Positions 23,111-30,347 of a stretch of DNA of 36,171 bases are shown piece after piece. Under the pieces are notes generated by a model. It did no database searches. It was not told where the DNA came from and saw nothing but the letters and a program-made list of their open reading frames with translations. This DNA comes from Prescottella equi (GTDB lineage: Bacteria; Actinomycetota; Actinomycetes; Mycobacteriales; Mycobacteriaceae): positions 1 through 36,171 of the forward strand of contig NZ_JAIVAH010000021.1 of assembly GCF_020171745.1 (NCBI RefSeq), in the 5' to 3' direction. A program made the position numbers and the translations under genes. Position 1 is the stretch's first letter. Each line of letters begins with the position of its first letter.

Positions 23111-24307
23111 ATGGCACAACGTCCGGGTGCGCGATCCGTCGAAGACCACGCCGCCGACGTGGCCGAACTGCTCGCGCCGATGCTCACACGGCCGTCCGAG
23201 ACCGTCCGACTCGACGACGCCCTCGGCCGGGTGCTGTCCTACGACGTCTCCTCCCCCGTCGACCTGCCGTTGTTCCGGAACTCGCAGATGGACGGGTTCG
23301 CGGTGGACGCGGCGTCGATCGCCGCCGTCCCCGCGACCCTGCCGATCGTCGCGACCGTCGCGGCCGGGCCCGCTCGGCCGGATGCCCACGTCCCGGGCAC
23401 CGCGGTGCGGATCATGACCGGCGCACCGCTACCCGACGGCGCGGAAGCCGTTGTGCCGGTGGAGGATACCGAGGTCGAGAACGGCAAGGTCACCGTGCTC
23501 CGGTCGCGGAAGGTGGGCGAGTTCGTCCGGGAGCGCGGCAGCGACGTCCGCACCGGCATGTTGTTGCTCCCCGCCGGAACCCTGCTCGCACCCCGTCATC
23601 TCGGGGTGCTGGCCGCGGTGGGGCTGGCGTCGGTGGCGGTGCGGACCCGACCGCGGGTCGCGGTGCTCACGACGGGCGCCGAACTGGTGGACGCCGGCGC
23701 CACCCCGGAGCCGGGGCAGATCTTCGACTCCAACGGTGCCGCGCTGTCGGCGAGCCTGCGGGCGAACGGCGCCGAGGTGTCGGTGGTGGACCGCAGCAGC
23801 GACGACCCGGACGTCTTCCGGACCTGCCTGCGCCGCGCGGTGGCCCGCGCCGACCTGGTGATCACGTCGGGCGGCGTGTCGATGGGCGACTACGAGGTGG
23901 TCAAGGACGTGCTCACCGAACTCGGCGCCCGGTTCGGGCCGGTCGCGATGCAGCCCGGCGGACCGCAGGGCCTGGCCCTGGTCGACGAGGTCCCGGTGCT
24001 GACGTTCCCGGGCAACCCGGTGAGCACGATGGTCTCGTTCGAGGTGTTCGTGCGCCCGCTGCTGCGCCGCGCGGTCGGCCTGCCCGACGTCCCGCAGCAG
24101 GACGCGACGCTCGACCACGCCGTGACCTCGGTCGCCGGCAAGCGACAGTTCCTACGCGGCCGCCGCACCGACTCCGGTGTCGAGGTGGTGTCCGGGCCGG
24201 GCTCGCATCTCGTGGCGGCGCTCGCGTGGGCCGACGTGTTGATCGACGTTCCAGCAGACGCGGTGTCCCTCGCCGCGGGTGATCGAGTGAAGGTGTGGCC
24301 CCTGTAG
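23111..24307 (+). CDS. moeA: molybdopterin molybdenumtransferase
   Basis: Inserts molybdenum into adenylated molybdopterin. The 398-residue protein has the usual MoeA parts: N-terminal [22 protein letters not shown], the central MoCF-binding segment [22 protein letters not shown] and PGNPVST, and a C-terminal beta domain. I start at ATG 23111 (MAQRPGARS), because the frame beginning at TTG 23102 overlaps the predicted -10. The stop overlaps the following GTG (TAGTG). Confidence 0.95.
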   Translation: MAQRPGARSVEDHAADVAELLAPMLTRPSETVRLDDALGRVLSYDVSSPVDLPLFRNSQMDGFAVDAASIAAVPATLPIVATVAAGPARPDAHVPGTAVRIMTGAPLPDGAEAVVPVEDTEVENGKVTVLRSRKVGEFVRERGSDVRTGMLLLPAGTLLAPRHLGVLAAVGLASVAVRTRPRVAVLTTGAELVDAGATPEPGQIFDSNGAALSASLRANGAEVSVVDRSSDDPDVFRTCLRRAVARADLVITSGGVSMGDYEVVKDVLTELGARFGPVAMQPGGPQGLALVDEVPVLTFPGNPVSTMVSFEVFVRPLLRRAVGLPDVPQQDATLDHAVTSVAGKRQFLRGRRTDSGVEVVSGPGSHLVAALAWADVLIDVPADAVSLAAGDRVKVWPL

Positions 24308-25317
24308 TGAGCGAGCACAACATGACCGAGCTGAGCCATCTCGACGGCGAGGGCCGTGCCCGGATGGTGGATGTGAGCGCCAAGGCGGACACGACGCGCA
24401 TCGCGGTCGCAGCCGGGGAGCTCGTGACCACCCCCGAGGTGGTCGCGCTGGTGCGCGCCGACGATCTGCCGAAGGCCGACGTCCTGTCGACGGCGCGGAT
24501 CGCCGGCATCTCCGGCTCGAAGAAGACGTCGGAGCTGATCCCGCTGTGCCACCAACTCGCGCTGTCGTCGGTGAAGGTCGAGTTCGGGTTCACCGAGTCG
24601 TCCATCACCATCGAGGCCACCGCGAAGACCAAGGGCCCCACCGGCGTCGAGATGGAGGCGCTGACCGCCGTCGCCGTCGCCGGGCTCACCCTGCACGACA
24701 TGGTCAAGGCCGTGGATCCGGCCGCGACGCTCGACGGCGTCCGCCTCCTGACGAAGGAGGGCGGCAAGCGCGGGCACTGGCGACGCGACGAGAGCGGTGC
24801 ACAGGCCGAGCGGCCGACGGAGTCGCGGCGCGAGGTGCGCCCCGGTTCGGCGACGGTGCTGGTCGCGTCGACCGGCGGCGCGCGTGGCACCCGGCCCGAC
24901 ACGACGGGCCCGAAGATCGCCGAGTGGCTCGCCGCGCGCGGGCACACCGTGCGTGGCCCCCTCGTCTACGCCGATGCCGACATCGCCGTAGGACTGGCGG
25001 ACGCGATCGCCGACACCCCCGCGCTGGTGATCACCACCGGCGGCACCGGCGCCTCCCCCACCGACGCGACCCCCGAGGCCACCCGCGCGGTGCTCGATCG
25101 GGAGTTGCCGGGCATCGCCGAGGAGATGCGCCGACTCGGCGCGCAGGTGACGCCGCACGCGTCGCTCAGCCGCGGTCTGGTGGGACTCGCGGGCCGCACC
25201 CTGATCGTGAACCTGCCGGGCTCGCCGGGCGGCGTGAAGGACGGCCTGGCGGTGCTGGATCCGATCCTCGACCATCTGTTGGCCCAGATCGCAGGCGGGG
25301 GTGCGCACGATGAGTGA
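24307..25317 (+). CDS. moaCB: MoaC-MoaB/Mog fusion, molybdenum cofactor biosynthesis
   Basis: A 336-residue two-domain protein. Residues ~1-160 are cyclic pyranopterin monophosphate synthase MoaC (LIPLCHQLALSSV and KGPTGVEMEALTAV carry its conserved residues). Residues ~175-336 are a MoaB/Mog adenylyltransferase domain (TTGGTGASPTDATPEAT, NLPGSPGGVKDGL). It would join precursor Z formation with molybdopterin adenylation in one chain. The start may be GTG 24307, overlapping the moeA stop, or ATG 24322. Fusions of this type occur in some actinobacteria. Confidence 0.92.
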   Translation: MSEHNMTELSHLDGEGRARMVDVSAKADTTRIAVAAGELVTTPEVVALVRADDLPKADVLSTARIAGISGSKKTSELIPLCHQLALSSVKVEFGFTESSITIEATAKTKGPTGVEMEALTAVAVAGLTLHDMVKAVDPAATLDGVRLLTKEGGKRGHWRRDESGAQAERPTESRREVRPGSATVLVASTGGARGTRPDTTGPKIAEWLAARGHTVRGPLVYADADIAVGLADAIADTPALVITTGGTGASPTDATPEATRAVLDRELPGIAEEMRRLGAQVTPHASLSRGLVGLAGRTLIVNLPGSPGGVKDGLAVLDPILDHLLAQIAGGGAHDE

Positions 25318-25723
25318 CGTGTTCGCCCGCATCTCCGAGCAGCCTCTCGACCCCGCGGTCGTCGACGCGGCCGTGGCCGGACCGGAGCACGGCGCGGTCG
25401 TGGCGTTCACCGGCGTCGTCCGGGACCACGACGGCGGGCGCTCGGTGTCCGCCCTCGAGTACCAGGCTCACCCCGACGCCGAACGCTTCCTGCGCCGGTG
25501 CTGCGAGGAGGTGTCCGAACGCACGGGTCTGCCCGTCGCGGCCGTGCACCGCGTGGGATCGCTGGTGATCGGCGATCTGGCCCTGGTTGCCGCGGTGGCC
25601 GCACCGCACCGCGCCGAGGCGTTCGCGGCCTGCGCCGAACTGGTCGAGCGGATCAAGGCGGAGGTACCGATCTGGAAGCGTCAGACATTCGCCACCGGCA
25701 CCTCGGAGTGGGTAGGCCTGTAG
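25310..25723 (+). CDS. moaE: molybdopterin synthase catalytic subunit
   Basis: The large subunit of molybdopterin synthase, partner of MoaD. The 137-residue protein shows VVAFTGVVRDHDGGRSV, the AVHRVGSLVIGD segment, and the C-terminal VPIWKRQTF motif with the catalytic lysine. ATG at 25310 overlaps the end of the MoaC-MoaB gene by 8 nt, so the three plus-strand genes form one transcript. MoaD and MoaE being on divergent transcripts means their balance depends on two promoters. Confidence 0.95.
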   Translation: MSDVFARISEQPLDPAVVDAAVAGPEHGAVVAFTGVVRDHDGGRSVSALEYQAHPDAERFLRRCCEEVSERTGLPVAAVHRVGSLVIGDLALVAAVAAPHRAEAFAACAELVERIKAEVPIWKRQTFATGTSEWVGL

Positions 25724-25768
25724 CCCGTCGAGTGATCGCCCCGACACCGCCCCGGCGGCCACAACCCG

Positions 25769-25947
25769 GTATGGTGGCAGGTACTGGACGTCCGCTTGCC
25801 GGGCGTCCAGCGTCGTAGAACGCTTTCCTTCGCGCCGGATCCGCGCATCTGCTCGCGTGCACCAGCACAAGCATTTCTTGCGGCGATCGATCTTGCCTCC
25901 CGGCAATGTCGCCACCTTGTGCAGGCCGTGCACCGGGATCTTCCCGG
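25769..25947 (+). promoter_or_regulatory. structured 5' leader of the DEAD-box helicase gene
   Basis: TATGGT (25769-25774) is a likely -10. The transcript would start with an 11-bp hairpin (25784-25794/25800-25810). Then comes a tiered hairpin: 25857-25862/25928-25933, 25865-25871/25916-25922, 25882-25886/25909-25913 and 25893-25897/25902-25906. A CCGGGA-TCT-TCCCGG stem-loop (25933-25947) sits just before the ribosome site. Such leaders suit helicase genes that are cold-induced or self-regulated, but the mechanism is unproven. Confidence 0.6.
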
Positions 25948-25959
25948 CATCAGGCGTGC

Positions 25960-27498
25960 ATGACGAATGCCCGAAAGGCACCGACGAACTTGTCCACCAG
26001 CGTCACCACCCCGTCCGACGAATCCGCCACGGCCTCCTTCGAATCGCTCGGCGTCCCGGCTCCGATCGTCTCGGCTCTCGCGGACGGCGGCATCACCGCG
26101 CCGTTCCCCATCCAGGTCGACACCCTCCCCGACACGCTCACCGGGCGTGACGTTCTCGGACGCGGCAAGACGGGAAGCGGCAAGACCCTCGCCTTCTCGA
26201 TCCCGCTCGCGGCACGCCTGGCAGGCGGCAAGCGCCGCCCCGGCAAGCCGCGCGGTCTCGTGCTGGCCCCCACCCGCGAACTCGCGACGCAGATCACCGC
26301 GACGCTCGAGCCGCTCGCCGACGCCCTGGGCCTGCGCGTCACCACGATCTTCGGCGGTGTCTCGCAGCACCGTCAGGTCAAGGCCCTCGAGTCGGGCGTC
26401 GACATCGTCGTCGCCTGCCCGGGCCGCCTCGAAGACCTCATGAAGCAGCGCTTCGTCACGCTCGACGCCGTCGAGATCACGATCCTCGACGAGGCCGACC
26501 ACATGGCCGATCTCGGCTTCCTGCCCGGCGTCACGCGGATCCTCACCGCGACGCCCACCGGCGGGCAGCGCCTGCTGTTCTCGGCGACGCTCGACAACGG
26601 TGTCGACAAGCTGGTCAAGCGGTTCCTGCAGAACGAGGTGCTGCATTCGGTGGACGAGGCGAACTCGCCGGTCGCCGCCATGACCCACCACGTGTACGAC
26701 GTTGCCGGCGTCGAGGCCAAGAAGGCGCTCGTCCACAAGCTCGCATCGGGTCAGGGTCGACGCATCCTGTTCATGCGCACCAAGCACCAGGCACGCAAGC
26801 TCGCCCGTCAGCTGACCGAGGCCGGTATCCCGTCCGTGGACCTGCACGGCAATCTGTCGCAGAACGCGCGCGACCGGAACCTGGCCGCATTCTCGGAGGG
26901 CTCCGCCCGCGTGCTGGTCGCCACCGACGTCGCGGCCCGCGGCGTGCACGTCGACGAGGTGGAGTTGGTGGTCCACGTCGACCCGCCCGCCGAGCACAAG
27001 GCGTACCTGCACCGTTCGGGTCGTACCGCGCGCGCCGGCAGCACCGGTGACGTCGTGACGATCGTGCTGCCGGATCAGCGCAAGGATCTGTCGGCTCTGA
27101 TGCGCAAGGCCTCGATCAAGGTGACGCCGGTCCAGGTGACCGCGGACTCCGAGCACGTGGTCACGCTGGTCGGCGAGCCGGCACCGCACGTTGCGCCCGC
27201 ACCCAAGAGCGACAAGCCCGCGGGTGACGGCCGGCGCCAGGGCCAGGGCCAGGGCCAGGGCCAGCGTCCGGCCCGCCGCAGTGGTCAGGGTGGATCGGGT
27301 GGCCAGGGAGGCCGGGGCGGCCAGGGCGGCCGGGGCCGCGGTCCCCGCGCCGAGGGCGCCGGCGGATCGGGCAGCCAGGGCCAGGGTGGCGGCGGTCGCC
27401 GCCGCTCGGGCGGACGCCCGGGTGCGGCCGGCGGTTCCGCGTCGGGTTCCGGCGCGGGCGGCCAGGCGGGCGGCGGCTCGCGCCGCCGCCGCGGCTGA
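25960..27498 (+). CDS. DEAD-box RNA helicase with a long Gly/Arg/Gln-rich tail
   Basis: A 512-residue ATP-dependent RNA helicase. The motifs are in order: GKTGSGKT (I), PTRELA (Ia), PGRLEDL (Ib), DEADHMADLGF (II), FSATLDN (III), LFMRTKHQA (IV), ATDVAARGVHVDEV (V) and YLHRSGRTARAG (VI). After about residue 415 the chain is low-complexity: repeated GQGQGQ, RGG-like GGRGGQGGRGRG and a basic end GSRRRRG, likely an RNA-binding disordered tail. ATG at 25960 is used with CAGG upstream; a TTG at 25990 is possible. RhlE/CshA-like; role in RNA decay or cold growth is inferred. Confidence 0.93.
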   Translation: MTNARKAPTNLSTSVTTPSDESATASFESLGVPAPIVSALADGGITAPFPIQVDTLPDTLTGRDVLGRGKTGSGKTLAFSIPLAARLAGGKRRPGKPRGLVLAPTRELATQITATLEPLADALGLRVTTIFGGVSQHRQVKALESGVDIVVACPGRLEDLMKQRFVTLDAVEITILDEADHMADLGFLPGVTRILTATPTGGQRLLFSATLDNGVDKLVKRFLQNEVLHSVDEANSPVAAMTHHVYDVAGVEAKKALVHKLASGQGRRILFMRTKHQARKLARQLTEAGIPSVDLHGNLSQNARDRNLAAFSEGSARVLVATDVAARGVHVDEVELVVHVDPPAEHKAYLHRSGRTARAGSTGDVVTIVLPDQRKDLSALMRKASIKVTPVQVTADSEHVVTLVGEPAPHVAPAPKSDKPAGDGRRQGQGQGQGQRPARRSGQGGSGGQGGRGGQGGRGRGPRAEGAGGSGSQGQGGGGRRRSGGRPGAAGGSASGSGAGGQAGGGSRRRRG

Positions 27499-27513
27499 CC
27501 CTCGGCTACCCGT

Positions 27514-28143
27514 TCAGAAACGTTCCCAGTGGATCGCGTCGGACAGGTCCCGACGCGTCCGCCAGCCGAAGCGTTCCAGGTCGGGAACCTCCTGGAACTG
27601 GTCCACCTTTCCGACGCACAGCCACGCGATCGGACGGACCGGTGAGGGGATTCCGAGCAGGTCCGTGAGGTACTCCTCGTCGTAGAACGACACCCAGCCG
27701 ACACCGACGTTCTCGGCGGCCGCTGCCAGCCACAGATTCTGGATGGCGAGCACCGCCGAGAACAGGCCGGTGTCGTCGATGGTGTGCCGGCCGAGGATGT
27801 TCTGCCCGCCGCGCGACGGGTCGTACGTGACGACGATGCCGGTGCCGCTCTCCCGGATCCCCTCGATCTTGATGGGGTCGAACGTCTTTCGACGATCCTC
27901 CGGTAACGAGTCGGCGAAGGCGCGGCGGCGCCCGGCGACGTGCTCGGCGAAGGTGTCGAGCGTGTCCTGGTTGCGGACGACGATGAAGTCCCACGGCTGG
28001 GTGTTGCCGACACTCGGGGCCGCGTGCGCCGCACCGAGCACCCTCTGCAGCGTCTCGTCGGGGATCAGTTCGCCACTGAACTCGGCGCGGACGTCACGGC
28101 GTCGGCGGATTGCTTCGTACACGGAAACGAGAGATTCGGTCAC
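27514..28143 (-). CDS. bluB: 5,6-dimethylbenzimidazole synthase (BluB)
   Basis: A flavin-destroying nitroreductase-fold enzyme that makes the lower ligand of vitamin B12 from FMNH2. About 209 residues, with RRRRDVRAEFSGELIPDE at the start, the flavin-binding PSVGNTQPWDFIVV, and the BluB-type GVGWVSFYDEEYLTDLLGIP. A plain nitroreductase is the alternative. GTG at 28143 is chosen because TACCGT, a -10-like hexamer, ends 7 nt upstream; GTG at 28152 is an alternative. Neighbouring CobW and the cobalamin riboswitch support the assignment. Its stop is 15 bp from the converging helicase stop. Confidence 0.85.
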   Translation of the reverse strand: MTESLVSVYEAIRRRRDVRAEFSGELIPDETLQRVLGAAHAAPSVGNTQPWDFIVVRNQDTLDTFAEHVAGRRRAFADSLPEDRRKTFDPIKIEGIRESGTGIVVTYDPSRGGQNILGRHTIDDTGLFSAVLAIQNLWLAAAAENVGVGWVSFYDEEYLTDLLGIPSPVRPIAWLCVGKVDQFQEVPDLERFGWRTRRDLSDAIHWERF

Positions 28144-28188
28144 GCCCTCCACGGTAGCCGCCGCGCCATCGGCGGCGTCACGATCGCG

Positions 28189-29262
28189 TCAGGAGTCGAC
28201 CGTGTACCGGTGCACACCCATCATGGTGTCGCTCTCGAGGTAGTCGGCCTCAGGTTCGACGCACGCGTCGAGCACGGCATCGACGGCGTCCGGGTCCAGG
28301 TCCATGCCGATCACGACCAGTTCGGTGCGCCGGGACTCCCCCGCCACCCAGCGCTGCGGATGGAAGCTGATGTGGTCACCGACCACCTGCAGCAGGTATT
28401 TCTGCTGATAGCCGGGCACGCCGAAGTAGACGAAGCCCTTGATCCGGTAGACGCCGGCCGGTTGCTTCTCGAGGAACCGGATCAGCCGACGAGGGTGCAT
28501 CGGCAGGTCGGACGCGAACGTGACGCTGTCGTACATCGCGTGGATGTGCGGGTCGTGCTGCCCTCCGCACTCACCGCACTGATCCGACGGCTCGTCGGCA
28601 GCGAGCAGCAGGTCGTCGAACGACAACTGCTGGCCGGGACGCGCGACGGGACGCGGAGTCCGGTCGAACAGTAGACCGGGATCGACCCGGCCCTGCACGG
28701 TGGACAGCACCGCGGCGCGCGGGTTGATGCGGCACACGTCGGCGAGCAGCGCGTCGTGCGCATCGGCGTCGATGCGATCGGTCTTGTTGAGGACCACCAG
28801 GTCGGCGATCGCGACGTGCTGGTCCAGTTCCGGGTGACGCTGCCGGCTGCTCTGATACTCGGCGCCGTCGACGAGCATCACCAGGCCGCCGTACGTGATG
28901 TACGGGTTCTCGCTGCCGAGTACCAGCCGAATCATGTTGCGCGGCTCTGCGAGCCCGCTGGCCTCGACGACGATGACGTCGATCTCCGACCGGCGATGCG
29001 CGAGCTTGTTCAGCATCTCGTCCATGTCGCTGACGTCGACCGCGCAGCACAGGCACCCGTTGCTGAGCGCCATCATCGAATCGACTTGTCCCGCAACCAT
29101 CATCGCGTCGATGTTGACCGACCCGAAGTCGTTGACGATGACGCCGATCCGGGTGCCGCCGTTGTTGTGCAGCAGGTGGTTGAGCAGGGTCGTCTTCCCC
29201 GATCCGAGGAATCCCGCCACGATGACGACAGGGATCGAGCGTGGAGCCCGCTTCTTCGTCAC
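28189..29262 (-). CDS. CobW/COG0523 GTPase, metal chaperone
   Basis: A 357-residue G3E GTPase that delivers a metal to a target protein. The P-loop GFLGSGKTT is at residues 17-25, the metal site GCLCC at 69-73, SGLAEP and NKTD further on. A Cys/His cluster inserted near 229-241 (C-x2-C-x3-H-x2-H-x-H) may add a metal-binding site. The C-terminal domain is present. GTG at 29262 has GGAGG upstream; the frame is open upstream but not coding-like. Cobalt for corrinoids is suggested by BluB and the riboswitch, but zinc chaperones look alike. Confidence 0.88.
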   Translation of the reverse strand: MTKKRAPRSIPVVIVAGFLGSGKTTLLNHLLHNNGGTRIGVIVNDFGSVNIDAMMVAGQVDSMMALSNGCLCCAVDVSDMDEMLNKLAHRRSEIDVIVVEASGLAEPRNMIRLVLGSENPYITYGGLVMLVDGAEYQSSRQRHPELDQHVAIADLVVLNKTDRIDADAHDALLADVCRINPRAAVLSTVQGRVDPGLLFDRTPRPVARPGQQLSFDDLLLAADEPSDQCGECGGQHDPHIHAMYDSVTFASDLPMHPRRLIRFLEKQPAGVYRIKGFVYFGVPGYQQKYLLQVVGDHISFHPQRWVAGESRRTELVVIGMDLDPDAVDAVLDACVEPEADYLESDTMMGVHRYTVDS

Positions 29263-29436
29263 CCCAACCTCCACATACCCGACAACACCGACGAGTAATC
29301 GTACTAGGCAGGCCCCTCGACGACTGCGGCGACGCGTGGCCCCGGTCACCGGACCCGCCCATCTACGTAGAACCCCAGTAGGTAGGGTGCATGTGGGTGC
29401 CGGACCCCGGCGCGCGCTCGACGGAGGCTGGTGGAC

Positions 29437-29877
29437 ATGGCACGCATCTCGGTACGCAATCGGATCCGCGGACGAGTGATCGCTGCGGCAGCAGTCGCCG
29501 GCATCGGTACGACGATTCTCGCCGGTTGCGGCACGGACGAGACGGCCACCGCGTCCTCCCCGCGCCTCGTCGACGTCCAGGAGTTCGCCGACATCGCCGC
29601 CGACGACAGCACCTTCGTCCTCAACGTCCACGTGCCCGACGAGGGCACCATCGCCGGGACCGACGGCGCGATCCCGTTCGACGACCTGGCCGCCGGGGCG
29701 GCATCGCTGCCGTCGGATCACGGCACCACCATCGCGGTGTACTGCATGTCGGGCAACATGAGCGCGACCGCCGTGCAGGATCTCGCGCAGTTGGGTTACA
29801 CCGACGTCGTCGAACTCGACGGTGGGATGCGCGCCTGGGTAGCCGACGGGCGCGAATTGCTGCCTCCGGCAGCCTGA
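29437..29877 (+). CDS. rhodanese-domain lipoprotein
   Basis: A 146-residue protein: signal peptide, lipobox LAGC (Cys31), then a single rhodanese domain from about residue 43. The active-site loop CMSGNMS begins at Cys103, and the typical LDGGMRAWV follows. Such exported rhodaneses may shuttle sulphur or bind oxyanions at the cell surface; none is proven here. ATG at 29437 has GGAGG 9 nt upstream. A terminator follows immediately, so it is separate from the riboswitch transcript. Confidence 0.88.
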   Translation: MARISVRNRIRGRVIAAAAVAGIGTTILAGCGTDETATASSPRLVDVQEFADIAADDSTFVLNVHVPDEGTIAGTDGAIPFDDLAAGAASLPSDHGTTIAVYCMSGNMSATAVQDLAQLGYTDVVELDGGMRAWVADGRELLPPAA

Positions 29878-29904
29878 TCCGGCACCGGCGTTTTTGCCGG
29901 ATTT
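29877..29904 (+). terminator. terminator after the rhodanese gene
   Basis: ATCCGGCA (29877-29884) pairs with TGCCGGAT (29895-29902) around a 10-nt loop, followed by TTCGG. It begins at the stop codon and ends just before the riboswitch. Confidence 0.55.
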
Positions 29905-29917
29905 CGGCCGCGTGCAA

Positions 29918-30074
29918 CAATGCCCCGGTCAGGTGATGACGAAAGAGGAAGCCGGTGCGAAACCGGCGCGGTCCCGCCACTGTAATCGGGGAGCGACCCT
30001 TCACATGCCACGGCCCCAGGGCCGGAAGGCGGAGGGAAGTGTCGATCCGAGAGCCAGGAGACTCCCGTCATCGC
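29918..30074 (+). ncRNA. cobalamin (B12) riboswitch
   Basis: The conserved landmarks appear in order: GGTCAGGTGATGACGAAA near the 5' end, GAAGCCGGTGCGAAACCGGC, CGGTCCCGCCACTGTAA, and the B12 box GAGAGCCAGGAGACTC at about 30049-30064. This aptamer binds adenosyl- or methylcobalamin and represses downstream expression. Downstream lie two hairpins, a 28-codon ORF, and the transporter operon. Confidence 0.95.
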
Positions 30075-30085
30075 ACTCTCCTATT

Positions 30086-30122
30086 CGGGGCGGATTTCCC
30101 CGAGAGAGGTGGCCAGTCCACC
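30086..30122 (+). promoter_or_regulatory. likely translational expression platform of the B12 riboswitch
   Basis: CGGGG (30086-30090) pairs with CCCCG (30098-30102). GGTGG (30108-30112) pairs with CCACC (30118-30122), directly before the ATG at 30123. The second hairpin would cover the GAGAGG ribosome site (30103-30109). Alternative pairings with the aptamer were not modelled. Confidence 0.5.
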
Positions 30123-30209
30123 ATGCTGTTCACTGCTTCGTCCCCAGGATTCCCTGTCGCGCGTCGTGTCGCGATCACACCGGACGACTCTCTCCACATC
30201 CACGCCTGA
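30123..30209 (+). CDS. 28-residue small ORF directly after the riboswitch
   Basis: ATG at 30123, stop at 30207-30209. The peptide (MLFTASSPGF... ending DSLHIHA) has no membrane segment or known family. A purine-rich AGAGAGG lies 13-20 nt upstream within a hairpin. Placement right behind the B12 aptamer suggests a leader ORF whose translation is switched and may affect the transporter operon 139 nt downstream. It may equally be untranslated. Too short for family assignment. Confidence 0.4.
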   Translation: MLFTASSPGFPVARRVAITPDDSLHIHA

Positions 30210-30240
30210 CGCCCCGATTCCTTCCCGGAACACCGTCGCC

Positions 30241-30296
30241 TTTCGTTAGGCTGGCCTCGTTCGTCAGGTCGTCTGTACGCATGTTCAGGCGTACAG
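30241..30296 (+). promoter_or_regulatory. weak iron-box match and 24-bp palindrome before the uptake operon
   Basis: TTTCGTTAGGCTGGCCTCG (30241-30259) matches the IdeR consensus at 13 of 19 positions, mostly in the centre and left half. CTGTACGC-ATGTTCAG-GCGTACAG (30273-30296) is a perfect 8-bp inverted repeat, either an operator or an RNA hairpin. Both lie between the small ORF and the binding-protein gene at 30348. They may mark a second control layer. Confidence 0.35.
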
Positions 30297-30347
30297 CAGA
30301 ACGAGTCGAGCCGACGGCCGACCGTCCCGCTCACCTGTGGAGAACAC

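Noticed and set aside
25857-26150. Possible 97-codon leader ORF (MHQHKHF...) before the helicase
   Set aside because: It overlaps the helicase gene in another frame and lies within the hairpin structure; no ribosome site supports it.
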